DNA of 64,000 nucleotides from NCBI GenBank assembly GCA_963929535.1, contig CAWVIZ010000010.1:441879-505878 (forward strand). The letters run 5' to 3'. This stretch comes from Pullilachnospira sp963929535 (lineage in GTDB: Bacteria; Bacillota; Clostridia; Lachnospirales; Lachnospiraceae). Both the position numbers and the translations under genes were made by a program. The notes under the pieces were generated by a model. The model ran no database searches, was not told where the DNA came from, and saw only the letters and a program-made list of their open reading frames with translations. Shown in pieces: positions 27,500-35,745 of this stretch (the stretch's first letter is position 1; each line of letters starts with the position of its first letter).

Positions 27500-27529
27500 C
27501 AGATCAGAAAAAGAGAGGAGAGGGTGACC

Positions 27530-28582
27530 ATGAATATCGGTGAAAAAATCAGAACATACAGAAAGGCGGCGGGCCTGACCCAGGAACAGGTGGCGGGATA
27601 TCTGGGCGTTTCCGCTCCGGCGGTGCATAAATGGGAGAAAGGCAGCAGCTGTCCGGATATTTCCCTGCTGCCGGCACTGGCCCGGCTTCTGAAGACAGAT
27701 CTGAATGAGCTTTTTTCTTTCCGTGAAGAACTGACAGAGTGGGAGATCAATGTCTTTGTCCGCCAGCTCACCGACCTGGGAATGAGTGGAGATGTGGAGG
27801 GCGCCTTTTCCCTGGCCGAAGAGAAAATCCGGGAATACCCCCACTGCCATCTGCTGCTTTATCAGGCGGCTTCCGTTCTCAACGCTGTCGTGATGTTCTC
27901 AGCGGAAGAGAAAAACCAGGAACATGAGCGCCAGATTACCCGGTGGCTGGAACGGGCCGCATCCGGCAGCACGGACAACGTGAGACTTCCGGCTCTCTAT
28001 ATGCTGGCGCTTCGCCTGATGGAAAAAGAATCCTACGAGGAGGCGGAGGCATTGCTGGATCAGATTCCGGATGGGGATATTGACAAAGTATTGCCCATGA
28101 CAACGATTCTCAGCTGCCGGCAGGATAAAGATACGGCGGCAGTTTTCCTGGAGGGGAAAATCCTCCAGGCCGCCACCAGGATGCAGAGCTATCTGTACCG
28201 GCTTCTGGAGCTTGAGGAGCAGGCAGGCAACCACCGGCGGGCGGATGAGATTGCGGAAATTACGGAAAACATGGTCCCTCTTTTCGGCCTGTGGCCATAC
28301 GGGGCGGCGGTGCCCAAGCTGCTTCTGGCCATTGACCGGAAAGATACCGAAGAATGTCTCCGGCATCTTGACAAGGCGCTGTCGGAGGCGCAAAAACCCT
28401 GGGAAATAAAAAAATCTCCGCTGTACTGCCGCCGTCCGGAAAAACCGTCCGGCCAGGATGTGGGAAAGCACTGGATCCGGGCGTTGCTTTCAGAGACCGA
28501 AAGCTGTGAGGAATACGATTTTCTGCGGGGAAATGAAAAGCTGGAGAAGATTATCCGGACATATGCGGAGAAATTCACCTGA
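27530..28582 (+). CDS. XRE-family regulator with helical-repeat C-terminus
   Basis: The 350-residue protein has an N-terminal helix-turn-helix (IRTYRKAAGLTQEQVAGYLG, then VSAPAVHKWEKGSSCPDI) followed by an all-helical region resembling tetratricopeptide repeats. Such fusions are common regulators in Clostridia. ATG 27530 is nine bases after AGGAG; an in-frame GTG at 27524 is too close. It directly follows jetD on the same strand but has its own promoter, so a link with Wadjet is only positional. Confidence 0.85.
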   Translation: MNIGEKIRTYRKAAGLTQEQVAGYLGVSAPAVHKWEKGSSCPDISLLPALARLLKTDLNELFSFREELTEWEINVFVRQLTDLGMSGDVEGAFSLAEEKIREYPHCHLLLYQAASVLNAVVMFSAEEKNQEHERQITRWLERAASGSTDNVRLPALYMLALRLMEKESYEEAEALLDQIPDGDIDKVLPMTTILSCRQDKDTAAVFLEGKILQAATRMQSYLYRLLELEEQAGNHRRADEIAEITENMVPLFGLWPYGAAVPKLLLAIDRKDTEECLRHLDKALSEAQKPWEIKKSPLYCRRPEKPSGQDVGKHWIRALLSETESCEEYDFLRGNEKLEKIIRTYAEKFT

Positions 28583-28726
28583 AAAGAGATATCCTGTTTG
28601 CCGGAGAGGTGCGAAGGCAATGCCGGGAATACAGGTATGTATCAATGGTAAATATCGGATCAGAAGAAATGGAAACGATGGCGGATCTGGCGGCGGCTCA
28701 TTTTGAACTTTAAGAAGGGAAATGGT

Positions 28727-29065
28727 ATGTTCTGTTGTAAAAATTGCGGAGAGACGATCGAACGGAAAGACGGAAAACGGGCGGAAACCCTCATCATTAT
28801 CTGCCCCAAATGCCACTCGGTAGTTGAGGCGTCCAGCTGCTATGGATTTGGGCCGGTGTGGCCGGCGTGTATCTATTGCGGAGACCGGCTGTTGGCAGAA
28901 ATAGAAAGAAGCGGCTCGCCAAAGGATCCCGTCTTGGAACTGAAAATACTGGGAAGCCCGGTGCCTCTGCCAATCAGCGAGCAGCTGAGGAGAGACAACT
29001 ATAGAAAACATTTTGATATCTGTGAAATCGTAATGCAGATGCTGCGGGAAAGCATGCTGATCTAA
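28727..29065 (+). CDS. Small zinc-ribbon protein
   Basis: The 112-residue protein contains three CxxC knuckles (CCKNCGE, CPKCHS and CIYCGD), typical of a zinc ribbon, and a charged C-terminus. The function is not recognised. ATG 28727 follows AGAAGGGA; a TTG at 28703 lacks a site. A weak 34-codon frame (28609-28713) precedes it but is not called. Confidence 0.7.
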   Translation: MFCCKNCGETIERKDGKRAETLIIICPKCHSVVEASSCYGFGPVWPACIYCGDRLLAEIERSGSPKDPVLELKILGSPVPLPISEQLRRDNYRKHFDICEIVMQMLRESMLI

Positions 29066-29097
29066 CCGGTTCTCCCATCAACGGATTATTTAAAAAG

Positions 29098-29169
29098 TTT
29101 GTTGTAACTATTGACATTACAAAAGCGCCGGGGTATAATTTGAGATGTAATAAAGATAAGTACAACAAA
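29098..29169 (+). promoter_or_regulatory. Consensus promoter of the cupin gene with flanking inverted repeats
   Basis: A perfect sigma-A promoter, TTGACA (29111-29116), 17 bases, TATAAT (29134-29139), is framed by perfect 9-base inverted arms TTTGTTGTA (29098-29106) and TACAACAAA (29161-29169). A closer pair TTGTAA/TTACAA (29103-29108, 29117-29122) straddles the -35. The arrangement suggests repression by a dimeric regulator not encoded beside it. Confidence 0.75.
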
Positions 29170-29186
29170 TCATTGGAGGGATCAAC

Positions 29187-29546
29187 ATGAGTAATTTCAG
29201 TAAAGTAAGTGCAGCCGCAGACGCAAGAATTGAGCTTCATGACAAGCTGTCTCTGACAGGGGCGGAGATCAGCATCAATCAGCTTCCGGCAGGGGCGTGC
29301 GTGCCGTTTGTGCATGCCCATAAGCAGAACGAGGAAATCTACGGCATTCTGGAAGGAAAAGGAAAGGCAGTCATCGACGGAGAGACCGTGGAGCTGGCGG
29401 CAGGTGACTGGGTTCGTATCGCTCCTGCGGCGAAACGTCAGTTTTTTGCGGCAGAGGATTCCGCCATCAGCTATGTATGTATCCAGGTGAAAGAAAATTC
29501 CCTGGAAGGCTATACGATGGAAGATGCCGTTGTTGTCAATGAATAA
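29187..29546 (+). CDS. Single-domain cupin protein
   Basis: The 119-residue protein is one conserved cupin barrel. Motif 1 appears as FVHAHKQNEEIYGILEGKG and motif 2 around ELAAGDWVRIAP; the two histidines and the glutamate of motif 1 can hold a metal. It is monocistronic behind a strong promoter with possible operator arms and is followed by a palindrome. The substrate is unknown; small cupins of this kind are often linked to redox or quinone stress. Confidence 0.85.
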   Translation: MSNFSKVSAAADARIELHDKLSLTGAEISINQLPAGACVPFVHAHKQNEEIYGILEGKGKAVIDGETVELAAGDWVRIAPAAKRQFFAAEDSAISYVCIQVKENSLEGYTMEDAVVVNE

Positions 29547-29588
29547 AGCATCGGAAAATAAAACGGACAAAAAGCGCTGTGTAAGGTG

Positions 29589-29636
29589 TGATGTGTTCCC
29601 TCTTTACTGGACATCCAGTAAGGAGGGGACACATCA
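29589..29636. repeat. Long perfect-loop hairpin after the cupin gene
   Basis: Left arm TGATGTGTTCCCTCTTTAC plus TGGA and its right complement pair at 21 of 23 positions with a two-base loop. It is too long and lacks an immediate T-run for a simple terminator; a smaller hairpin (GGGAAGGTTCCC) and a T6 run follow by 29661 and may complete a terminator. Confidence 0.65.
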
Positions 29637-29851
29637 GGGAAGGTTCCCTGCATGGCGTTTTTTCGTATGGTAATATTCCGGCTGTATTTCGCATTTCCAG
29701 CGGTCTGCTGTCAGGCGGTCCTTTTTGGAAAGCTGACAGATTGTGCAGGAAGAGATTCTATGCTAAACTGTGACTATTCTATCGATAATAAACTGGCAGT
29801 GCTGTCCGAAGGTTCTGAAGGAGCGGCATGCAGGAAAAGGAGTGGAGCAAT

Positions 29852-30592
29852 ATGGCGCTTTACGCATTGGGAGATCTGCATCTGAGCTTCCAGGCCGACA
29901 AGTCTATGGATCGTTTCGGGAGAATTTGGAAGCATCATGAAGCTAAAATTGAAAAATATATCAACCGGATGGTCAGACCGGAGGATACCCTGGTCCTTAC
30001 AGGAGATCATTCCTGGGGGAGAAAGCTGGAGGAATGCCGGGAGGATCTGGCCTTCATTGAGAGACTGCCGGGACGTAAGATCCTGCTGCGGGGAAACCAT
30101 GATATGTTCTGGGACGCAAAAAAGACCAGGCGGCTGAATGAGGAATATAACGGGCGGCTGTTTTTTCTGCAGAATAATTTCGCATCTTTCCGAGACTATG
30201 CGCTGGTGGGAACAAAAGGGTATACATTTGAAGGCCCATTCTATCTGGATGGCAGGGGAAGAGTGATCGGATGGGAGGAATCAAAGGAAGAACAGGCGAA
30301 AAAACTGGTGGAGCGGGAGATGGAAAGGCTGAGGGAGTCCTTTCGGCTGGCCGAGGCGGCAGGATACCGGAAGTTTGTGATGTTTCTTCATTATCCCCCC
30401 ACCAATATCCTGGAGAAAACATCGCCCTTTACAGAAATCGCTGAGGAATATGGGGTATCGGCTGTGGTATATTCCCACTGCCATGGAGAGCAGCGCTTCG
30501 GGGACAGTATCCGCGGGGTTTTTCATGGCATTCCATACATGCTGGTATCAGGAGATTATCTGAATTTCCATCCGGCGCTGGTGCTGGAGTGA
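29852..30592 (+). CDS. Calcineurin-like metallophosphoesterase
   Basis: The 246-residue enzyme has the dimetal motifs LGDLHLS, TGDHSWG, RGNHDMFW, MFLHYPP and YSHCHGEQRFGD. The GDHSWG variant and the downstream GYTFEGPFY stretch match a group of uncharacterised Clostridial phosphoesterases. ATG 29852 follows AAGGAGTGGAGC; the earlier ATG at 29828 is less well placed. The substrate is unknown. Confidence 0.88.
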   Translation: MALYALGDLHLSFQADKSMDRFGRIWKHHEAKIEKYINRMVRPEDTLVLTGDHSWGRKLEECREDLAFIERLPGRKILLRGNHDMFWDAKKTRRLNEEYNGRLFFLQNNFASFRDYALVGTKGYTFEGPFYLDGRGRVIGWEESKEEQAKKLVEREMERLRESFRLAEAAGYRKFVMFLHYPPTNILEKTSPFTEIAEEYGVSAVVYSHCHGEQRFGDSIRGVFHGIPYMLVSGDYLNFHPALVLE

Positions 30593-30599
30593 GCTAAAA

Positions 30600-30790
30600 A
30601 CACTGCAAGCTGCGGGGCATCGGGCCTACTGCACAGCAGAGCATCGGGATATTTGCTCTCCGCTTCGCTTCGGTGGGCGCTGATCGTGTGCCACTGGCAC
30701 ACAGCGCCTTCTTGGGAATTTCAGAATGGGTATGCTTGCATGTCCGCCTGACTTATTGCCCGCAGGAATATTCGTGGAGGATGCACCTCA
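30600..30790. repeat. GC-rich intergenic repeat with nested hairpins
   Basis: The segment contains GGCGCTG and CAGCGCC arms (30676-30708) enclosing the perfect palindrome GTGTGCCACTGGCACAC, a repeated GCATCGGG, and the motif TATGCTTGCATG that also marks the repeat at 297-550. No gene is seen from 30593 to 30883. Confidence 0.55.
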
Positions 30791-30883
30791 GCCGGGGAAG
30801 CGGTCTGAGAAATTCTCTGAAAAGCCATGTGCCGCGGACCATGCCGTTATGGTGGGGAGAGCGGGACACGGAAAAACAGACAG

Positions 30884-30923
30884 AAAAGATCCCGGAGGGT
30901 ATGGAAGCCGTCCGGGATCTTTT
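30884..30923 (-). terminator. Bidirectional terminator at the end of the NCS2 gene
   Basis: AAAAGATCCCGGA pairs with TCCGGGATCTTTT. It lies immediately after the stop of the minus-strand permease and can serve both strands. Confidence 0.85.
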
Positions 30924-30924
30924 G

Positions 30925-32280
30925 TCAGATGATCGCCAACAGGAAAAAGTTCAGTATAAACAGAAGGGTGGATACCCAGAGGATAGGATGGATCCTTCTG
31001 GCATCTTTCCGGCAGATCCTGACGATACAGTAAGAAATAAATCCAAAAGCAATACCGTAAGAAATACTGTAGCACAGGGACATGAAGAGGCCGGTGAAAA
31101 ATGCCGGGACGGCTTCGGTGAAATCGTCCCATCGGATGTCTCCAAAAGCCGAGGTCATCATGACTCCCACAACCACCAGCGCCGGAGCGGTGGCCGCTGA
31201 CGGGATGGCGGAAACAAAGGAGGCCAGGAAGGCGCTGAGAGCAAAACAGACAGAGACTACAACGCTGGTGAGACCGGTACGGCCTCCTGCTTCAATCCCC
31301 GCTGCGCTCTCCACAAAGGTTGTGGTATTGGAGGTACCGAAAATGGATCCCACAGAGGTGGCGATGGCGTCCGCAAACAGCGCTCTGTCCATCTTGGAGC
31401 GGAAGCCGGAACCGGAGAGCATGGCTTTTTCATCCTCCTGACTGAAGATTCCGCTGCGCCGTCCGGTCCCGATGAATCCTCCGATGGTATCGAAGGTATC
31501 GGAGACGCTCAGAGAAAAGATGGTGATCAGGATGGACGGAAGCTTCGTCAGATCCGAAAACAGAGAAGGAATGCCTTTTGAAGTAAAAATGACGCCGAAG
31601 GTGGAGGGCAGGGCGGCACAAGCTTCTGTAAAGCTTACAGATTCACTGGAGGTGGTGACCCCCATAGGGATCCCCAGCAGGGCAGTGACGATGATCCCGA
31701 TCAAAATCGCTCCTCTTACATGGCATACCAGCAATATAATGGTTATGGCAAGACCGATAAGAAACAGCAGAAGGTCCGGACGGTTCAGGACTGCGATAGA
31801 CGGAACTCCGGAATCAAACGTAATGATCCCCACATTCAGAAAACCAATATAAGCTACAAACACTCCGATCCCGCCGCCGATGGCATTCTGGAGGCTGACA
31901 GGAATGGAGCTGATGATGGATTTGCGGATCTTCGTTACAGTGATGAGAATGTTGATGAGTCCGCAGATAAATACCATGGACAGTGCCTGCTGCCAGGAGA
32001 AGCCCAGCGCGAAACAGACTGTGTACACAAAGAAAGCATTAAGCCCCATACCCGGTGCCTGAGCATAGGGGACATTGGAAAACAGCCCCATCACCAGGGT
32101 GCCGATGATAGATGCGATAATGGTTGCGAGAAAAACAGCCCCCCATTGGATTCCGGCCTGGCTCAGGATATTGGGATTTACCACAATGATATAAGCCATA
32201 GTAAAAAAGGTGGTCAGCCCGGCAGCAGTTTCTGTGGCAATGTTGGTGCCGTTTTCCGTCAGCTTGAAAAACTTTTCCAT
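30925..32280 (-). CDS. NCS2 (AzgA-type) purine permease
   Basis: The 451-residue carrier belongs to the AzgA branch of NCS2, adenine/guanine/hypoxanthine:H+ symporters such as PbuG and PbuO. Diagnostic stretches are TFFTMAYIIVVNPNILSQAG near residue 25, APGMGLNAFFVYT and SLSVSDTFDTIGGFIGTG, with about 12 membrane segments. No purine riboswitch was recognised in its 80-base leader, unlike many Firmicute homologues. Confidence 0.93.
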   Translation of the reverse strand: MEKFFKLTENGTNIATETAAGLTTFFTMAYIIVVNPNILSQAGIQWGAVFLATIIASIIGTLVMGLFSNVPYAQAPGMGLNAFFVYTVCFALGFSWQQALSMVFICGLINILITVTKIRKSIISSIPVSLQNAIGGGIGVFVAYIGFLNVGIITFDSGVPSIAVLNRPDLLLFLIGLAITIILLVCHVRGAILIGIIVTALLGIPMGVTTSSESVSFTEACAALPSTFGVIFTSKGIPSLFSDLTKLPSILITIFSLSVSDTFDTIGGFIGTGRRSGIFSQEDEKAMLSGSGFRSKMDRALFADAIATSVGSIFGTSNTTTFVESAAGIEAGGRTGLTSVVVSVCFALSAFLASFVSAIPSAATAPALVVVGVMMTSAFGDIRWDDFTEAVPAFFTGLFMSLCYSISYGIAFGFISYCIVRICRKDARRIHPILWVSTLLFILNFFLLAII

Positions 32281-32362
32281 TAGATTTCCTCTTTTCTTTT
32301 TGTGTTTTACAGGATCCGGAGATGTGGGATGGTGGGCTTTTCCGGCATCCGTACCGGATTTT

Positions 32363-32392
32363 ATTATATAAAGAAATAGCGGCAGTGATCAA
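32363..32392 (-). promoter_or_regulatory. Sigma-A promoter of the purine permease
   Basis: On the minus strand TTGATC (32387-32392) and TATAAT (32363-32368) are 18 bases apart, about 80 bases before the start. Confidence 0.65.
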
Positions 32393-32460
32393 TACCATTT
32401 TTTATTTGTTTTCTGTACAGGAAAATGTGAAAACCGTTTTGTCCGGGAGAGCGACAGGTA

Positions 32461-32489
32461 TTTTCAAATGCCGAAAGACATGGTATAAT
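32461..32489 (+). promoter_or_regulatory. Probable promoter of the small membrane protein gene
   Basis: A consensus TATAAT (32484-32489) lies 17 bases after a weak TTTTCA (32461-32466). The transcript would carry a leader of about 170 bases in which no conserved element was recognised. Confidence 0.45.
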
Positions 32490-32669
32490 AACTGGGCATT
32501 ATACTGGAGGAAGTTCTTTCCTGTATGGGAATTTTATTAAATTGAGATATGAAATACGGGCTGCAAAACCCAAAATATGGAAACAGTAATGAAGGGGGGA
32601 ATAAGCGCAGAGTGGTTTTCAGCACATATTTTATATGAATAAAAATAAAAAAGCGGAGGAATGAAGAAA

Positions 32670-32960
32670 ATGATGGTATCACTCGTATTAGGAATTATTT
32701 CTGTGCTGCTAAGCCTGAATGGTATATTGGGAATATCCCTTATGGGATTCATCTATGGTATGACTTTCACCATGTGGGGAGCGCCTATCACGGGAATTGC
32801 CGGAATCATCGCGGGAATCATCACAAAGAACAAAGGAGGCCAGTCGGACAACAAGAAATTTGCAGTAGCAGGACTGTTATGTTCCATTGTGGGACTGATT
32901 CTCAGCATCGTGATGTTTATTGTAATATATAAGATTTTCGGAACCTGGGAGGTATCCTGA
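32670..32960 (+). CDS. Small DUF4190-like membrane protein
   Basis: The 96-residue protein has three hydrophobic segments (LVLGIISVLLSLNGILGIS, ITGIAGIIAGII and AVAGLLCSIVGLILSIVMF) in the layout of DUF4190 proteins, which have no known function. ATG 32670 is ten bases after GGAGG; the ATG at 32661 is only one base away from it and was rejected. Confidence 0.75.
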   Translation: MMVSLVLGIISVLLSLNGILGISLMGFIYGMTFTMWGAPITGIAGIIAGIITKNKGGQSDNKKFAVAGLLCSIVGLILSIVMFIVIYKIFGTWEVS

Positions 32961-32995
32961 ATTTCATATCTGCGGAGCAGCAGGAATTTATAAAG

Positions 32996-33029
32996 TCAGC
33001 ATCACCGGTCTTCTGGCGATGCTGATTTT
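32996..33029 (+). terminator. Terminator after the small membrane protein gene
   Basis: TCAGCATC pairs with GATGCTGA (additional CC/GG pairs inside), followed by TTTTG. Confidence 0.6.
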
Positions 33030-33049
33030 GAAATCGGAGGATGAAAGTA

Positions 33050-33925
33050 ATGAAAATAGCAGTAACTTACGACAATGGAAATGTTTTTCAGCATTTTGGC
33101 AGAACAGAATTTTTCAAGGTATATGAGGTGGAAAACGGCAAAGTCATCTCCAGTGAGGTGATCGGTTCCAATGGTACAGGACACGGAGCCCTTGCCGGGC
33201 TTTTGGCCGGACAGTCTGTGGATGTGCTGATCTGCGGAGGAATCGGCGGCGGGGCGCAGGCGGCTCTTGCCGAGGCAGGAGTGGAACTGTGTGCCGGCGC
33301 TGAAGGCGATGCGGACCGGGCAGTGGAAGCTTATCTGAAAGGAGAACTGGTATCCACAGGAGCCAACTGTGACCATCACCATGGGGAGGATCACAGCTGC
33401 GGCAGTCACCAGGAAGGTCATGACTGCGGCCATGATGGGGAGGGGCATTCCTGCGGCGAAGGCTGCCAGGGCGGCTGCGGCGCCCGGCCCGCGCTGACCG
33501 GACGCAATGTGGGAAAAACCTGCCGTGCCCATTACAGAGGAACCTTTAATGACGGAACCCAGTTTGATTCCTCTTATGACCGGGGAGAGCCGCTGGAGTT
33601 TGTCTGCGGCGCCGGACAGATGATCCGGGGATTCGATGCGGCGGTAGCTGATATGGAGGTGGGACAGGTGGTAGATATCCATCTGATGCCGGAAGAGGCC
33701 TACGGCATGCCGGATCCCAATGCCGTATTTACCATTGAGATCGCCCAGCTTCCGGGTTCTGAGAATCTGGAGGAAGGACAGCAGGTTTATCTGTCCAATC
33801 AGTATGGACAGCCTTTCCCGGTAAAGGTACTGGCAAAGGAAGAGAAAACCATCACCTTTGACGCCAACCATGAGATGGCGGGCAAGGAACTGAACTTCCG
33901 GATCGAGCTGGTGGAAGTAAGGTAA
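33050..33925 (+). CDS. NifX-like domain fused to an FKBP/SlyD-type peptidyl-prolyl isomerase
   Basis: The 291-residue protein has three parts. Residues 1-105 form a NifX/NifB-like dinitrogenase cofactor domain (KIAVTYDNGNVFQHFGRTEF, then VDVLICGGIGGGAQ). Residues about 108-147 form a His/Cys-rich linker (CDHHHGEDHSCGSH, CGEGCQGGCG). Residues about 150-291 are an FKBP domain with a SlyD-type insert (YRGTFNDGTQFDSSYDRGEP, AGQMIRGFD, EEAYGMPDP). SlyD chaperones bind nickel, so a metal-handling foldase is a reasonable inference. The start is ATG 33050, nine bases after GGAGG. Confidence 0.88.
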   Translation: MKIAVTYDNGNVFQHFGRTEFFKVYEVENGKVISSEVIGSNGTGHGALAGLLAGQSVDVLICGGIGGGAQAALAEAGVELCAGAEGDADRAVEAYLKGELVSTGANCDHHHGEDHSCGSHQEGHDCGHDGEGHSCGEGCQGGCGARPALTGRNVGKTCRAHYRGTFNDGTQFDSSYDRGEPLEFVCGAGQMIRGFDAAVADMEVGQVVDIHLMPEEAYGMPDPNAVFTIEIAQLPGSENLEEGQQVYLSNQYGQPFPVKVLAKEEKTITFDANHEMAGKELNFRIELVEVR

Positions 33926-34052
33926 ACCGCCAGGAAAACAGGCAAAGAAGTTCACTATCTGTATGAGGGTTGAGTGCGGTTTCAGAAAAAAACGGTATCT
34001 GAATGGAAGAAAACGGGAGTATCAAAAAGCCGCACCTGCAGGAGAAAAAAGT

Positions 34053-35102
34053 ATGATAAAAACAGTTGGTATTGTCAGTCTGTCCAGCGGAATACTGGGG
34101 GAAGCTTTTGCGGAGCATGAGGTAAAGATCGGTGTGAAGCGTCTGAGTGAATACGGACTGACAGTCAGGTTTATGCCGCATGCGAAAAAGGGGATTGAGT
34201 ACGTCAGGGAGCATCCCAAGGAGCGGGCGGAGGATCTGCTGGAAGCATTCCGGGATCCTGAGATTGATATGATCCTATGCGCCATTGGAGGGGACGATAC
34301 CTATCGGCTGCTTCCGTATCTTTTTGATAATGACCAGCTGTTCCGGGCAGTATCAGATAAGGTGTTTCTGGGGTTTTCCGATACAACCATCAATCATTTT
34401 ATGCTGCATAAGGCGGGACTCAAAACATTTTACGGACAGTCCTTCCTTGCGGATATCTGTGAGCTGGGTGGGGAAATGCTTCCCTATACAAGGCATTATT
34501 TTGAAGAGCTAATCACCACAGGAGGCATTCGGGAGATCGTTCCCAGTGAGATCTGGTATGAATCCAGAGGTGGTTACGGGACGGATCAGATAGGAGTGGC
34601 GCTTGTCTCACATCCGGACCGGGGATTTGAGCTGCTCCAGGGAAACGGGGTCTTTTCGGGAAAGATCCTGGGAGGCTGCATAGATTCCATTATGGATATG
34701 TTTGACGGGACACGCTATGGAGATATGCCTGCCCTTTGCAGAAAATACGGTCTTTTTCCGGATCTGGATGACTGGAAAGGAAAAATCCTTCTGTTGGAAT
34801 CCAGCGAGGAAAAAATGCCGCCGGAAAAATACAGAAAAGCCCTGGAGATCCTGAAGGATACAGGAATTTTCAGTGTGGTAAGCGGCCTGCTCATCGGGAA
34901 ACCCATGGATGAGACGTATGAAAAGGAATATAAGCAGCTGCTGACAGAGGTGATCGGCAATCCGGATCTGCCTGTTGTGTGCAACCTGAATATCGGGCAT
35001 GCGCTGCCCCGCTGCATCCTCCCGTTTGGCGAAGAGGCAACGGTGGATGCGGGAAGACAGAAGATTTCTTTTGGAAAAAGCCGGAAAGGATCGGAGCTGT
35101 AA
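34053..35102 (+). CDS. S66 family peptidase (LD-carboxypeptidase/MccF-like)
   Basis: The 349-residue serine peptidase matches family S66, which includes cytoplasmic murein LD-carboxypeptidases and MccF enzymes that inactivate microcin C-like compounds. The nucleophile region reads FLGFSDTTINHFML, preceded by LCAIGGDDTYRLLPYL, both typical of MccF-like members. The start at 34053 follows CAGGAGAAAAAA. A terminator at 35119 ends the transcript. The split between murein recycling and antibiotic immunity cannot be decided here. Confidence 0.88.
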   Translation: MIKTVGIVSLSSGILGEAFAEHEVKIGVKRLSEYGLTVRFMPHAKKGIEYVREHPKERAEDLLEAFRDPEIDMILCAIGGDDTYRLLPYLFDNDQLFRAVSDKVFLGFSDTTINHFMLHKAGLKTFYGQSFLADICELGGEMLPYTRHYFEELITTGGIREIVPSEIWYESRGGYGTDQIGVALVSHPDRGFELLQGNGVFSGKILGGCIDSIMDMFDGTRYGDMPALCRKYGLFPDLDDWKGKILLLESSEEKMPPEKYRKALEILKDTGIFSVVSGLLIGKPMDETYEKEYKQLLTEVIGNPDLPVVCNLNIGHALPRCILPFGEEATVDAGRQKISFGKSRKGSEL

Positions 35103-35118
35103 ATCTGTGGGAGATACA

Positions 35119-35163
35119 CAGGGAGCGCCAGGCGGGAAAGATCCGCCGGTGCTCCCTGTTTTC
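35119..35163 (+). terminator. Terminator after the S66 peptidase gene
   Basis: CAGGGAGC-CC pairs with GG-GCTCCCTG, followed by TTTTC. Confidence 0.8.
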
Positions 35164-35188
35164 AAAGGATACTTTTCGGAGGGGACTG

Positions 35189-35347
35189 TCACTGCCGGAT
35201 GTAGATTCCCTGAGACTCGATAAAATCATCCAGATCCTGAAGGGCATCCTGGGCCCATGTTTCGGATAACGGATGTGTCTGATCAGATTTAACGACTGCA
35301 TACTCCTGCTTTTCCGGAGCGGGAATGGTGGTTTTGTTTTTTTCCAT
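35189..35347 (-). CDS. 52-residue protein of unknown function
   Basis: The small acidic protein (start MEKNKTTIPAPEKQEYAVV, end FIESQGIYIRQ) has no recognised domain. Its reality is supported by a perfect GAGGAGGT binding site eight bases from the ATG, a strong promoter (35419-35447) and a leader terminator. It is convergent with the S66 peptidase gene. Confidence 0.7.
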   Translation of the reverse strand: MEKNKTTIPAPEKQEYAVVKSDQTHPLSETWAQDALQDLDDFIESQGIYIRQ

Positions 35348-35366
35348 ATAGATACCTCCTCTGTAC

Positions 35367-35402
35367 AAAAAAACGAAGTCCACTGCAGTATCGCGGACTC
35401 CG
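35367..35402 (-). terminator. Leader terminator upstream of the 52-residue gene
   Basis: On the minus strand CGGAGTCC and GGACTTCG form a stem followed by seven T residues. It lies between the promoter and the ribosome binding site, in the position of an attenuator. Confidence 0.65.
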
Positions 35403-35418
35403 TTGTCTCTATGTATTT

Positions 35419-35447
35419 ATTATAATGAAAGCTGATCATCAGGTCAA
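35419..35447 (-). promoter_or_regulatory. Sigma-A promoter of the 52-residue gene
   Basis: On the minus strand TTGACC (35442-35447) and TATAAT (35419-35424) are 17 bases apart. The predicted transcript starts near 35412, about 10 bases before the leader hairpin. Confidence 0.75.
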
Positions 35448-35480
35448 GATGTTTTCAGATTTCTGGTTCATTTTGCCTGA

Positions 35481-35675
35481 CTGCAGCGTTATTATTCACA
35501 GCCACCCCACCCGCATGGGCACTCTTCGCGCTTACGCGCTTTGGTCCCGCCCCTTACGGGGCTAAGACTGCTTATGTGGGTGGGTGACTGCTTCACAGTC
35601 CTGTCTCATACCTGACAGCAGATGCTTTTGTGCAAGCACAACGCGTCTTCTGTCAGGTATGAAACGGCTGTGAAT
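35481..35675. repeat. Long palindromic repeat, interrupted by the IS4-family element
   Basis: Left end CTGCAG-GTTATTATTCACAGCC (35481-35503) pairs with GGCTGTGAATAGTAACACTGCAG, which now lies beyond the insertion at 37398-37420. Internal hairpins include the perfect arms TCATACCTGACAG and CTGTCAGGTATGA (35607-35664). The GTTA-TTCA-AGCC end motif resembles the palindrome at 15662. Confidence 0.75.
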
Positions 35676-35706
35676 CAATGTCATTTAGTTAACACCGTGT
35701 GTCCAG

Positions 35707-35745
35707 AATGGTTAGATTGCCTATAAGGGGTCTAACCATTTTTTT
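35707..35745 (+). terminator. Inward terminator inside the left end of the IS4 element
   Basis: AATGGTTAGA (35707-35716) pairs with TCTAACCATT (35731-35740), followed by a T-run. It blocks external transcription from reaching the transposase gene. Confidence 0.75.

Noticed and set aside
28609..28713. A 34-codon frame between the XRE and zinc-ribbon genes
   Set aside because: It starts at GTG without a binding site; its end looks protein-like but support is too thin.
32281..32400. Purine riboswitch before the NCS2 permease
   Set aside because: The conserved loop sequences and P1 stem were not found in the leader.
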